Source: Flavobacteriaceae bacterium CG2_30_31_66 | GTDB lineage: Bacteria > Bacteroidota > Bacteroidia > Flavobacteriales > Flavobacteriaceae | Assembly: GCA_001873065.1 (NCBI GenBank) | Contig: MNYM01000014.1 | Span: 62,001 to 126,000, forward strand | Direction: 5' to 3' | Length of the DNA stretch: 64,000 nucleotides | Program-made: the position numbers and the translations under genes | Notes under the pieces: model-generated | What the model was told of the DNA's origin: nothing | The model's database searches: none | The model's input: only the letters and a program-made list of their open reading frames with translations | Shown: positions 45,625 through 55,710 of the stretch, piece by piece | How positions within the stretch are numbered: position 1 is the first letter of the stretch | How the letters are laid out: each line of letters begins with the position of its first letter

Positions 45625-48600
45625 ATGGCTTCTGACAAAAAATACTGGCAAAGTGTTGAAGAACTAACAAATAGTTCTTTTGTTGAAACGTTAAGTAAAA
45701 ATGAGTTTGTTAAAGAAATTGCAACAGATGAATTTTTGGGTGATAAAGAAACATTATCGACATCTTCTACAACACGTAGAGATTTCTTAAAATATGTAGG
45801 ATTCACAACAGCAGCTGCCACTTTAGCTGCTTGCGAAGGTCCAGTAGTGAAATCCATTCCATATGTTGTAAAACCAAACGATATCATTGCAGGAGTTGCA
45901 GATTGGTATGCAACATCAATGGCTGATGGGTATGATTTTGCAAATATTCTTGTAAAAACTCGTGAAGGGCGTCCAATTCAAATCATGCCAAATAAGGATG
46001 CGAATGCAACAACTAGCGCAAGAGTTCAAGCAGCTGTTTTATCTTTATACGACGAAAAACTTCGTTTGAAAGAACCTTCAAAAGGAGGAAAAAATATTTC
46101 TTGGAGCGATGCTGACAAGGAAATTGGTGCAGCATTATTAAAATTAAAAGATTCAAATTCTCCTGTAGTTTTATTGACAGGAACCATGGCAAGTCCTTCA
46201 ACTGATAAAATTATTCAAGAATTTATCGTTCAATACCCAAATGTAAAACATATCATTTATGATGCAGTTTCTGAATCTGCAACTACTGATGCTATGATGA
46301 TGATCTATGGAAAACGTGCATTGCCAAATTATCACCTAGACAAAGCAAAAACAATTGTTTCTTTTGGTGCTGATTTTTTAGGAGATTTTCATGGTGGTTT
46401 TGAAAAGCAATATGTTGCTGGTAGAAGACCAGAAACAGGTTCAATGTCTTACCATATTCAGTTTGAAAGCAATATGTCATTAACTGGTGCGAATGCTGAC
46501 AAAAGGATTGTAGCAAAACCTTCTGATCAAATTTTCGCTTTGGTAAATTTATTCAACACAATCACCGGTTCAAATATCCCATCAAAAGCTACTCCAGTAG
46601 ATGCTCAAGTGAAACAAATGGCTTCTGAATTGAAAAAAGCAGGTTCAAAAGGAGTTGTTTTAACAGGAATTAATGATAAAAACGCACAACTAGTTGCTCT
46701 GGCTATCAATAAAGCATTGAATAGCGAAATTATTGATGTAAATAACACACTGAACATTCGTCAAGGAAATGATTCAGAAGTTGCGCAGTTTGTTATTGAT
46801 TTGAAGGCTGGAAAAATTGGAGGTTTGATAACTTATAATGTGAATCCTTTATATTCACTTACCAATTCAGCTGATTTTGCAGAAGGTCTTAAAAAAGTAT
46901 CATTATCAGTAGCATTATCTACCGAAAATAATGAAACTGTTGATGCTTCAAATTATGTATTACCAACGTCACATTTCTTAGAATCTTGGGGTGATACTCA
47001 ATTTAATGAAGTTACTTACGGATTAATGCAACCAACGATCCAGTTATTATTTAAAACGCGTCAATTACAAGACACGTTATTAACTTGGTCTGGAAATACT
47101 ACAAAATATTACGACTATTTAAAAGCATTTGCTACCAATACTATTCTAGGAGGAAGTTCTTGGAACACAGCTTTACATAATGGTTTTTTTATTAAGGAAA
47201 ATACAAGTGTTGCAATTGCTTCTGAAATTTCTATTGTTGATGCAGCTATGCAATTGTCAACATTAGCAAAGAAAGTATCTGGTTTTGAATTGAATTTATA
47301 CACCATGACTGGTCTTGGAGATGGAAAACAAGCAAACAATCCTTGGTTACAAGAATTTCCAGACCCAATCACAAGAACGTCTTGGGATAATTATTTGACC
47401 ATGTCTATGGCTGATGCTAAAGAATTAGGGTTTTCAAATCCTGTGAAAGACAATGGCGCTATCGATGGTGATTATGCAAAAGTCTCTGTAAACGGAAAAG
47501 AAGTTATTGTACCAGTAATGATTCAACCAGGACAAGCTAAAGGTTCTGTTGGATTGGCATTAGGATTTGGACGAACTTTTGGTTTAAAAGAAGAAATGCA
47601 AGTGGGGGTAAACGCCTATCCTTTGTATAAAAATTCAAATAATATTCAATTTGGAGTTACTATTGAAAAAGTTTCAGGAACCCACAAATTTGCTTGTACA
47701 CAAGTACAAAAAACAATTGCTGGACGTCATGATATTTTAAAAGTAGCTTCATTAAAAGAATATAAAACTGTTGAACCTAAAGATCATCATGGATGGAACA
47801 AGCCATCTTATGTTTCTTACGATCATAATGAAGTTGAGGCAAATACGATTGATCTTTGGGATGAGCATAACAGAGAATTAGGCCACCATTTTAATCTATC
47901 AATTGATTTAACTTCTTGTACTGGCTGTGGAGCTTGTATAGTTGCTTGTCATGCAGAAAATAATGTTCCTGTCGTTGGTAAAAATGAAGTAAGAGTTGGT
48001 AGAGATATGCATTGGTTGCGTATTGATAGATATTATTCTTCTGAAGTTGAAACAAGAGAAGAAGCTAAAGAAAAAGGATTGAGCAGAGGAGATACTTATA
48101 AAGCATTAGAAACGGAAGCTGAAAATCCTGAAGTTACTTTTCAGCCAATGATGTGTCAACATTGTAATCATGCTCCTTGTGAAACCGTTTGTCCTGTTGC
48201 AGCAACTACTCACGGACGTCAAGGCCAAAATCAAATGACATATAACAGATGTGTTGGAACAAGATATTGTGCGAACAACTGTCCTTACAGAGTTCGTCGT
48301 TTTAACTGGTTCAATTATGCAAATAATAACGAGTTTGACTTTTATATGAACAACGAATATGGAAAAATGGTTTTGAATCCAGATGTAGTTGTTCGTTCAA
48401 GAGGTGTAATGGAAAAATGTTCAATGTGTATCCAAATGACTCAAGCAACTATTTTAAAAGCAAAAAAAGAAGGTCGTGCAGTAAACACTGATGAGTTTGA
48501 AACTGCTTGTTCATCAGCTTGTACTACTGGCGCATTGGTTTTTGGAGATGTGAACAACAAACAAGATAAAGTATCAGCTTTAGCAAAAGATAAAAGAGCT

Positions 48601-48678
48601 TATAACGTGTTAGATTATTTACAAACAAAACCGAATGTAGTTTATCAAGTGAAAATAAAAAACACAAACGAAGCGTAA
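45625..48678 (+). CDS. actB: alternative complex III subunit B (molybdopterin-like and iron-sulfur domains fused)
   Basis: 1017 aa, periplasmic. A twin-arginine-type motif TRRDFLKYVG lies at about residues 50-59, after an unusually long N-terminal extension. The large central part (about 110-720) is a molybdopterin oxidoreductase-like fold that in ACIII carries no Mo cofactor. The C-terminal ferredoxin domain (about 760-1000) has four cysteine groups: CTGCGACIVAC, CQHCNHAPCETVC, CVGTRYCANNC and CSMC with CSSAC. It passes electrons from quinol to ActA and ActE. Confidence 0.95.
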   Translation: MASDKKYWQSVEELTNSSFVETLSKNEFVKEIATDEFLGDKETLSTSSTTRRDFLKYVGFTTAAATLAACEGPVVKSIPYVVKPNDIIAGVADWYATSMADGYDFANILVKTREGRPIQIMPNKDANATTSARVQAAVLSLYDEKLRLKEPSKGGKNISWSDADKEIGAALLKLKDSNSPVVLLTGTMASPSTDKIIQEFIVQYPNVKHIIYDAVSESATTDAMMMIYGKRALPNYHLDKAKTIVSFGADFLGDFHGGFEKQYVAGRRPETGSMSYHIQFESNMSLTGANADKRIVAKPSDQIFALVNLFNTITGSNIPSKATPVDAQVKQMASELKKAGSKGVVLTGINDKNAQLVALAINKALNSEIIDVNNTLNIRQGNDSEVAQFVIDLKAGKIGGLITYNVNPLYSLTNSADFAEGLKKVSLSVALSTENNETVDASNYVLPTSHFLESWGDTQFNEVTYGLMQPTIQLLFKTRQLQDTLLTWSGNTTKYYDYLKAFATNTILGGSSWNTALHNGFFIKENTSVAIASEISIVDAAMQLSTLAKKVSGFELNLYTMTGLGDGKQANNPWLQEFPDPITRTSWDNYLTMSMADAKELGFSNPVKDNGAIDGDYAKVSVNGKEVIVPVMIQPGQAKGSVGLALGFGRTFGLKEEMQVGVNAYPLYKNSNNIQFGVTIEKVSGTHKFACTQVQKTIAGRHDILKVASLKEYKTVEPKDHHGWNKPSYVSYDHNEVEANTIDLWDEHNRELGHHFNLSIDLTSCTGCGACIVACHAENNVPVVGKNEVRVGRDMHWLRIDRYYSSEVETREEAKEKGLSRGDTYKALETEAENPEVTFQPMMCQHCNHAPCETVCPVAATTHGRQGQNQMTYNRCVGTRYCANNCPYRVRRFNWFNYANNNEFDFYMNNEYGKMVLNPDVVVRSRGVMEKCSMCIQMTQATILKAKKEGRAVNTDEFETACSSACTTGALVFGDVNNKQDKVSALAKDKRAYNVLDYLQTKPNVVYQVKIKNTNEA

Positions 48679-48785
48679 ATGAGTTAGAAAGTTTTAAAGT
48701 CAAAAAGTTACAGAGAAAATGATACCTTTAAAATTTAAAACAAAATTCAAACTTTTAAATAAAATATTAAACTAAGTAATTATAT

Positions 48786-50249
48786 ATGTCTCATTACGAA
48801 GCATCCATAAGAGAACCTTTGATTTTAGGTGATAAAAATTATCACGATATTACCGAAGATATTGTAAAACCTATTGAAGGAAAGGCAAATAAACACTGGT
48901 ACATGGCATTTTATATCTCTTTGGCTGCAATGCTTTGGGGATTTGGATGTATTTTTTATACAGTTGGAACAGGCATTGGCGTTTGGGGTCTAAGCAAAAA
49001 TATTGGTTGGGCTTGGGATATTACAAATTTCGTTTGGTGGGTAGGTATTGGTCACGCAGGAACATTAATTTCTGCGGTATTGTTACTATTCCGTCAAAAA
49101 TGGAGAATGGCCATCAATCGTTCTGCAGAAGCCATGACAATTTTTGCTGTTTTTCAAGCAGGATTGTTTCCAATTATTCACATGGGTCGTCCTTGGAACG
49201 CATATTGGGTGTTACCAATTCCAAACCAATTTGGGTCTCTTTGGGTTAACTTTAACTCACCATTATTGTGGGACGTTTTTGCAATTTCAACTTATTTATC
49301 AGTTTCCTTGGTTTTCTGGTGGACAGGTTTATTACCAGATTTTGCCATGATTCGTGATAGAGCTGTAAAACCTTTCCAAAAGAAAATTTATTCATTATTG
49401 AGTTTTGGCTGGTCAGGAAGAGCAAAAGATTGGCAACGTTTTGAGGAAGTTTCTCTGGTTTTAGCAGGTTTGGCAACTCCGTTAGTACTTTCTGTACACA
49501 CGATTGTATCTATGGACTTTGCTACCTCCATCAATCCAGGTTGGCACTCAACTATTTTTCCTCCTTACTTCGTTGCAGGAGCAATTTTCTCGGGATTTGC
49601 AATGGTGCAAACTTTATTAGGAATCATGCGAAAAGTTACAAACATGGAAGATTATATTACAAGAATGCATATTGAATATATGAATATTGTGATCATATTA
49701 ACAGGTGGAATTGTTGCTGTTGCTTACGCAACTGAGTTTTTTATTGCATGGTACACTGGTTCTCCTTACGAAAATTACACCTATTTATCAGTAGGTGCTG
49801 CAACAGGTCCTTATTCTTGGGCATTTTGGTCATTGATGATTTTCAATATCATGATTCCTCAGTTATTATGGATTAAAAAATTTAGAAGAAGTTTTATTGT
49901 ATCTTTCATTATTTCAATCGCTATTAATATTGGGATGTGGTTTGAGCGTTTTGATATCATTGCAATCGTATTAAGTAAAGGTCATTTGCCCTCAACTTGG
50001 TGGCGTTTTGAACCAACTTTTGTCGATGTTGGAATTTTCATTGGAACCATAGGTTTTTTCTTCGTACTATTTCTATTATATGCAAGAACTTTCCCAGTAA
50101 TTGCACAGGCTGAGGTAAAAACAATTTTGAAATCTTCAGGAGAATTTTACAAAAAAAGAAGTGCACAAGGAATTGCTACAAAACCGGCAATCAATATTGC
50201 AGGTAATGTGGTAATAAATGATAAATCAGATAAAAAAGATATAGAATAA
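48786..50249 (+). CDS. actC: alternative complex III subunit C (NrfD-like quinol-binding)
   Basis: 487 aa, integral membrane, with about ten transmembrane helices of the NrfD/PsrC type. It contributes a quinol site. Features include GIGHAGTLISAVLLLFRQKWR, typical of ActC. The stop overlaps the start of actD by one base (TAATG), so translation is coupled. A 107-base gap precedes it. Confidence 0.95.
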   Translation: MSHYEASIREPLILGDKNYHDITEDIVKPIEGKANKHWYMAFYISLAAMLWGFGCIFYTVGTGIGVWGLSKNIGWAWDITNFVWWVGIGHAGTLISAVLLLFRQKWRMAINRSAEAMTIFAVFQAGLFPIIHMGRPWNAYWVLPIPNQFGSLWVNFNSPLLWDVFAISTYLSVSLVFWWTGLLPDFAMIRDRAVKPFQKKIYSLLSFGWSGRAKDWQRFEEVSLVLAGLATPLVLSVHTIVSMDFATSINPGWHSTIFPPYFVAGAIFSGFAMVQTLLGIMRKVTNMEDYITRMHIEYMNIVIILTGGIVAVAYATEFFIAWYTGSPYENYTYLSVGAATGPYSWAFWSLMIFNIMIPQLLWIKKFRRSFIVSFIISIAINIGMWFERFDIIAIVLSKGHLPSTWWRFEPTFVDVGIFIGTIGFFFVLFLLYARTFPVIAQAEVKTILKSSGEFYKKRSAQGIATKPAINIAGNVVINDKSDKKDIE

Positions 50250-50776
50250 TGAGTTCATTAAAAGTTATTCACGCGTTTTATAATGATGACGAAATTTTGC
50301 TTGATGCTGTGAAAACAGTGAAAGCTGCACATCATCATATAGATGAAGTATTTTGCCCTTTTCCAGTCCATGGTTTAGATAAAGCTATGGGTTTGGCGCC
50401 AACAAGAATTGCAATTACTGCATTTATGTATGGAATTACAGGTCTAAGTGTCGCAATTTGGATGACAAATTATATGATGATTCAAGATTGGCCACAAGAT
50501 ATTGGTGGAAAACCAAGTTTTTCTTGGTTTGAAAACATGCCAGCATTCGTGCCAATCATGTTTGAGTTGACAGTTTTTTTTGCAGCCCATTTAATGGTAA
50601 TTACTTTTTATATGAGAAGTAAAATATGGCCTTTTAGAAAAGCAGAAAATCCAGATCCAAGAACAACTGATGACCATTTTTTGATGGAAATTCCTGTTCA
50701 TAATAATGAAGAAGAGTTGACAGCTTTGTTAGTAAAAACTGGCGCTGTTGAAATAAATGTAGTAGAAAAGCATTAA
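50249..50776 (+). CDS. actD: alternative complex III subunit D (DUF3341)
   Basis: 175 aa, DUF3341 protein. The N-terminal soluble domain (about 1-60) is followed by two transmembrane helices (about 60-80 and 100-125) and a C-terminal periplasmic or cytoplasmic tail. It has no cofactor and is structural in ACIII. It overlaps actC and lies 10 bases before actE. Confidence 0.93.
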   Translation: MSSLKVIHAFYNDDEILLDAVKTVKAAHHHIDEVFCPFPVHGLDKAMGLAPTRIAITAFMYGITGLSVAIWMTNYMMIQDWPQDIGGKPSFSWFENMPAFVPIMFELTVFFAAHLMVITFYMRSKIWPFRKAENPDPRTTDDHFLMEIPVHNNEEELTALLVKTGAVEINVVEKH

Positions 50777-50786
50777 TCAATAGGCA

Positions 50787-51335
50787 ATGAAAAATTTAAA
50801 AATACTTATCGCTTTATCAGTTTTTACAAGCCTAATTTCTTGTAACAACAAGAGAACTCCACAGCTTCAATACATGCCAGATATGTACGTATCGATACCT
50901 TATGACACTGATGGTGAAAAAGGAATCAATAATAAACCTGTTAATATACCACCTGTAGCAGGAACATTGCCAAGAGGAGGATTTCCGGCTTATGACATCC
51001 CAGATACTCCTGAAGGATATGAAAGAGCAAGAATTGAGGTTTTAAACCCTCTTGATTCCTCTGAAGTGAATATTTCAAAAGGAAAAGAGTTATATAACAT
51101 ATATTGTATTTCTTGTCATGGTGAAAAAGGCGCTGGAAATGGGGTTTTAGTGCAAAGAGAAAAATTCTTAGGAATTCCTAATTATAAAGATAGAGACGTG
51201 AATGCAGGAACTATTTACCATGTTTTGATTCATGGAAAAAATTTAATGGGTTCTCATTCTTCTCAATTAACATACACAGAACGTTGGCAAGTTGTTCAAT
51301 ATGTACAACAATTACGTGCCGAATTATTAAAATAA
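50787..51335 (+). CDS. actE: alternative complex III subunit E (monohaem cytochrome c lipoprotein)
   Basis: 182 aa. A lipoprotein signal ends at LISC (Cys19), so it is lipid-anchored on the periplasmic side. One haem motif, CISCHGEKGAGNG (Cys about 109), and a distal Met in GKNLMGSHSS define a class I cytochrome c. In ACIII this subunit hands electrons on toward the oxidase. Confidence 0.94.
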   Translation: MKNLKILIALSVFTSLISCNNKRTPQLQYMPDMYVSIPYDTDGEKGINNKPVNIPPVAGTLPRGGFPAYDIPDTPEGYERARIEVLNPLDSSEVNISKGKELYNIYCISCHGEKGAGNGVLVQREKFLGIPNYKDRDVNAGTIYHVLIHGKNLMGSHSSQLTYTERWQVVQYVQQLRAELLK

Positions 51336-51361
51336 TTACAAAAAGATAGAATACGAAAGAT

Positions 51362-52735
51362 ATGTATCAATTCTCAGGTAAATTAAAAATACTCTCTCTT
51401 GCACTTATAATTATAGGTGCTTTAGGTATCGGATTCAGTTTCTTTAGCGCTCCAAAAACAGTTGAAGAATCTAAAGAAATGATTGCGGCTCAGATTTCTC
51501 ATGGAGATTCTCACGATTCTGAACATGCAGCAACCACCGCAAATAGTCATGATACTCATCACGATGAAAAACACGATGAGCACATATTTCATCAAATGCA
51601 AAACAAACCTTGGGCTGCTTTGTATGTTTCATTGTTTTTCTTTTTGGGAATATCTCTTCTTGTTTTGGCTTTTTATGCTTCTCAAAGAGTAGCTCAATCT
51701 GCTTGGTCAGTAGTTTTATTTCGAGTGATGGAAGCAATCACAGCCAATATAGTTCCTACATCAATTATCATGTTGTTGGTTATTTTATCTGCTTCAGTTT
51801 TCCATTGGAATCATTTATTTCCATGGATGGCAGATGGCATTTTTGATCCAACAAGTAAAAACTATGATCCCATTATAGATGCAAAATCATGGTGGATGAA
51901 CATTTCAGGATGGACAATTAGAGGAATTGTATATTTAATTCTTTGGAATACTTACAGATGGTTTATTAGAAAAAATTCAATTACCGAAGATACTGCAAAT
52001 GACAATTATAAAACCTACAAGAAAAATTTTCATGCTTCAGTTATATTTTTGGTAATCTTTATGATTACAGAATCATTAATGTCTTGGGATTGGATCATGG
52101 GTTTAGATCCACATTGGTTTTCAACATTATTTGGTTGGTATGTTTTGTCAAGTTTATTAGTAAGTGCATTAACAGTAATCGCTATTGTAACTATTTATTT
52201 GCGTTCAAAAGGTGCTTTATCAAGTGTAAATGATAGTCATATTCACGATTTAGCTAAATTCATGTTTGGTTTTTCTGTTTTCTGGACTTATTTGTGGTTT
52301 TCACAATTTATGCTAATTTGGTATGCAGATATTCCTGAAGAAACAACTTATTTCGTTGCGAGATTTAATGAATATAAATTACCTTTTTTATCAATGGTGG
52401 TGATAAATTTCGTTTTTCCAATATTATTGCTAATTAACAGCGATTTCAAAAGTATTCCTTGGTTTGTGGTTCTTGGTGGAATTGTAATCTTAGCAGGACA
52501 TTATGTTGATTTCTATGTGATGATCATGCCAGCAACTGTTGGAGCTCAATGGTCTTTTGGAATTGCAGAAATTAGTGCGCTTTTATTTTTCTTAGGAATA
52601 TTTATTTTTACTGTGTTTAGCGCTTTTGCAAAAGTAAGTCCTATCCCAAAAGGAAATCCATTTTTGATGGAAAGTGAACAATTTCATTATTTTAATATCG
52701 AGCATAGAGGAGAAGAATCAGCGGATCATCATTAA
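51362..52735 (+). CDS. actF: alternative complex III subunit F
   Basis: 457 aa, integral membrane with about ten helices, a partner of ActC. The N-terminus has one transmembrane helix and a His-rich loop (about residues 45-75) rich in HDSEHAATTANSHDTHHDE-type sequence. The last helices precede a short tail ending in EESADHH. It is 32 bases upstream of coxB. It may form a second quinol-facing or proton-path subunit. Confidence 0.92.
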   Translation: MYQFSGKLKILSLALIIIGALGIGFSFFSAPKTVEESKEMIAAQISHGDSHDSEHAATTANSHDTHHDEKHDEHIFHQMQNKPWAALYVSLFFFLGISLLVLAFYASQRVAQSAWSVVLFRVMEAITANIVPTSIIMLLVILSASVFHWNHLFPWMADGIFDPTSKNYDPIIDAKSWWMNISGWTIRGIVYLILWNTYRWFIRKNSITEDTANDNYKTYKKNFHASVIFLVIFMITESLMSWDWIMGLDPHWFSTLFGWYVLSSLLVSALTVIAIVTIYLRSKGALSSVNDSHIHDLAKFMFGFSVFWTYLWFSQFMLIWYADIPEETTYFVARFNEYKLPFLSMVVINFVFPILLLINSDFKSIPWFVVLGGIVILAGHYVDFYVMIMPATVGAQWSFGIAEISALLFFLGIFIFTVFSAFAKVSPIPKGNPFLMESEQFHYFNIEHRGEESADHH

Positions 52736-52767
52736 TAAAAGTTTAAAACAATAAAGAAAAGATACAT

Positions 52768-53778
52768 ATGCTAGCTCTATTTTATATTTTTATATTTGTA
52801 GCAATTGGAGTAAGTTTTTGGCAAATTACAAGAATTTTAAATCTTAGAAGTTCTATCGCTAACGACAATGACAATGCCAAACAAGGAAATTATGCACTAT
52901 TATTTTTGGTTTTTTTATATGCAATGATGATTTATTGCTTAATCGCTTTGAACGTGATTATGCTCCCTGAATCTGCATCTATAGAAGGAGAACATGATGA
53001 TAATTTATTCAATATTACATTTTGGTTGATTGGTATAGTGCAGTTCGGGATGCAATTTCTGACTTTTTACTTTACTTTCAAATATAAAGGAAACAATAAT
53101 AACAAAGCAAGATTTTATGCTGACAGTCATAAATTAGAAGCCATTTGGACAATCACTCCAGCAATTACACTTGTGATTCTTATTGGTTATGGTTTGTGGC
53201 AATGGAATAATACTATGGATTTATCAAATGCTGAAAATCCCATTGTTATTGAAGTTTATTCTCAACAATTTAGATGGGATGCACGTTATGCAGGTGAAGA
53301 TAATATGTTGGGTTATGGAAACGTAAACTTTATCAAAGGTATTAACACTTTAGGTGTTGATATGTCTGATAAAAATGCCCAAGATGACAAGCAAGTAACT
53401 GAATTGTATTTACCAAAAGGAAGAAAAATTCATTTCAGATTCCGTTCTCAAGATGTTTTACACTCTGCTTATATGCCCCATTTTAGAGCTCAAATGAATT
53501 GTGTTCCTGGAATGGTAACAGAATTTGGTTTTACACCAAAATATACTACCGAGGAAATGAGACAACAATCAGAAGTAATTGAGAAAGTAAAGGGAATCAA
53601 TAAGATTAGAAAAGCTAAAGGCGAAGATCCTTATGAATTTGACTATTTATTATTGTGTAATAAAATTTGCGGTGCATCACATTATAATATGCAAATGAAA
53701 ATTACGGTAGTTGAACAAGAAGAATATGATAAATGGATTGCACAACAACCAACCTTATCAACAGTTATAAATAATTAA
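52768..53778 (+). CDS. coxB: cytochrome c oxidase subunit II
   Basis: 336 aa. Three hydrophobic segments occur (about 1-20, 45-67 and 80-107); then the CuA cupredoxin domain. Its ligands sit in VLHSAYMPHF and in LLCNKICGASHYNMQM: two Cys four residues apart, two His and one Met. It accepts electrons from cytochrome c or directly from ActE in an ACIII-oxidase supercomplex. It is 28 bases before coxA. Confidence 0.95.
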   Translation: MLALFYIFIFVAIGVSFWQITRILNLRSSIANDNDNAKQGNYALLFLVFLYAMMIYCLIALNVIMLPESASIEGEHDDNLFNITFWLIGIVQFGMQFLTFYFTFKYKGNNNNKARFYADSHKLEAIWTITPAITLVILIGYGLWQWNNTMDLSNAENPIVIEVYSQQFRWDARYAGEDNMLGYGNVNFIKGINTLGVDMSDKNAQDDKQVTELYLPKGRKIHFRFRSQDVLHSAYMPHFRAQMNCVPGMVTEFGFTPKYTTEEMRQQSEVIEKVKGINKIRKAKGEDPYEFDYLLLCNKICGASHYNMQMKITVVEQEEYDKWIAQQPTLSTVINN

Positions 53779-53806
53779 TATTAAGTCACTACAAATAAAA
53801 AAGATC

Positions 53807-55588
53807 ATGTCAGAACATCATCATAAAGAAACATTTGTAACAAAATATATTTTCAGTCAGGATCACAAAATGATCTCTAAACAATTTTTAGTAACTGGTA
53901 TTTTTATGGGTGTCATTGCACTTTTTATGTCAATGATTTTCCGATTGCAGTTAGCTTGGCCTGAAAAATCGTTTACAATAATTGAAGCATTTTTAGGGAA
54001 TCATCAAACAGATGGTATCTTAAATCCGGATATTTACTTGGCTTTGGTAACAATCCATGGAACAATCATGGTATTTTTTGTATTAACTGCTGGTTTAAGT
54101 GGTACATTTTCAAATTTATTAATCCCATTACAAATTGGTGCAAGAGATATGGCATCAGGATTCTTAAACATGGTTTCCTATTGGTTATTCTTTATTTCAA
54201 GTGTTATTATGGTTATTTCCCTTTTTGTTGAAGCTGGTCCAGCCTCTGCAGGATGGACAGTTTACCCGCCTTTAAGTGCCTTGCCACAAGCAATTCCAGG
54301 TTCAGGAGCGGGAATGACACTATGGTTGGTTTCTATGGCAATTTTTATTGCATCCTCTTTAATTGGTGCATTAAATTATATTGTTACCGTTTTAAATCTT
54401 AGAACAAAAGGAATGAAAATGACAAGATTGCCATTGACAATTTGGGCATTTTTTGTAACAGCCATGATTGGTGTGGTTTCATTCCCAGTTTTATTATCAG
54501 CGGCTTTATTGTTGATTTTTGATAGAAGTTTTGGAACATCATTTTACCTGTCAGACATTTTTATATCAGGAGAAGTGTTGCATTATCAAGGTGGATCACC
54601 TGTTTTGTTTGAACATTTATTTTGGTTTTTAGGACATCCTGAAGTATATATTGTTTTATTACCGGCACTTGGAATTACTTCAGAAATTATTTCTACCAAT
54701 GCTAGAAAACCAATTTTTGGATACAGAGCAATGGTCATGTCAATTATTGCAATTGCATTTTTATCAACCATTGTTTGGGGTCATCACATGTTTGTTTCAG
54801 GTATGAATCCATTTCTAGGCTCTGTCTTTACTTTTACAACCTTATTAATTGCCATCCCTTCTGCTGTAAAAGCATTTAATTACGTAACCACACTCTGGAA
54901 AGGAAATCTACAACTTAATCCTGCCATGTTATTTTCAATTGGATTGGTTTCAACTTTCGTAACAGGTGGTTTAACGGGTTTGGTTTTAGGAGATTCTGCA
55001 TTAGATATCAATGTTCATGATACCTATTTTGTTGTTGCTCACTTCCACTTGGTAATGGGTGTTTCTGCAATTTTTGGAATGTATGCAGGTATTTACCATT
55101 GGTTTCCAAAAATGTATGGACGTTTGATGAATAAAGTTTTGGGTTACTGGCATTTTTGGATTACTATTATTTGTGCTTATGGTGTTTTTTGGCCAATGCA
55201 TTTTATAGGTTTAGCGGGTTTACCTAGAAGATACTATACTAATACCAATTTTCCATTGTTTGATGACATTGCGAATGTCAACGTTGTGATTACCATTTTT
55301 GCGATTGTTGGTGGTGTTGCTCAGATTTTGTTCCTTGCGAACTTCTTCATTTCAATTTATAGAGGTGAAAAATCAACACAGAATCCATGGAAATCTAATA
55401 CTTTAGAGTGGACCACTCCAGTGCAACACGTTCATGGTAACTGGCCAGGAAAGTTGCCTGTAGTTCACAGATGGCCTTATGATTACAGTAAACGTGTAGA
55501 TCCTAATGATGACAATAGTGATTATTTGCATGGAAAAGATTACGTTTCGCAAATCACACCTTTACTTGAGGGAGAAGAACCTTCTTAA
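53807..55588 (+). CDS. coxA: cytochrome c oxidase subunit I
   Basis: 593 aa, haem-copper oxidase with about 12 transmembrane helices. The low-spin haem and CuB ligands are visible in TIHGTIMVF, GHPEVYIVLLPALG and WGHHMFVSGM. The Tyr of HPEVY cross-links to a CuB histidine in the A family, and AHFHLVMGVSA carries the haem ligands. It is an A-type proton-pumping terminal oxidase. Only subunits I and II are encoded here; subunits III and IV, and assembly factors, must be elsewhere. Confidence 0.96.
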   Translation: MSEHHHKETFVTKYIFSQDHKMISKQFLVTGIFMGVIALFMSMIFRLQLAWPEKSFTIIEAFLGNHQTDGILNPDIYLALVTIHGTIMVFFVLTAGLSGTFSNLLIPLQIGARDMASGFLNMVSYWLFFISSVIMVISLFVEAGPASAGWTVYPPLSALPQAIPGSGAGMTLWLVSMAIFIASSLIGALNYIVTVLNLRTKGMKMTRLPLTIWAFFVTAMIGVVSFPVLLSAALLLIFDRSFGTSFYLSDIFISGEVLHYQGGSPVLFEHLFWFLGHPEVYIVLLPALGITSEIISTNARKPIFGYRAMVMSIIAIAFLSTIVWGHHMFVSGMNPFLGSVFTFTTLLIAIPSAVKAFNYVTTLWKGNLQLNPAMLFSIGLVSTFVTGGLTGLVLGDSALDINVHDTYFVVAHFHLVMGVSAIFGMYAGIYHWFPKMYGRLMNKVLGYWHFWITIICAYGVFWPMHFIGLAGLPRRYYTNTNFPLFDDIANVNVVITIFAIVGGVAQILFLANFFISIYRGEKSTQNPWKSNTLEWTTPVQHVHGNWPGKLPVVHRWPYDYSKRVDPNDDNSDYLHGKDYVSQITPLLEGEEPS

Positions 55589-55607
55589 AAAGCATTTATA
55601 TTACAAT

Positions 55608-55636
55608 AAAGCCTTTCCATAACGGAAAGGCTTTTT
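55608..55636 (+). terminator. intrinsic terminator after coxA
   Basis: AAAGCCTTTCC (55608-55618) pairs with GGAAAGGCTTT (55624-55634) around ATAAC, then T-run. It ends the act-cox operon 20 bases after coxA. Confidence 0.92.
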
Positions 55637-55710
55637 ATTTTTACTTTTTTTCCTGTAAGGTTTTCAAAACGGTGTAGGTAAAAAAGTCAAAATCCTTTAT
55701 CTTTGTGAAT

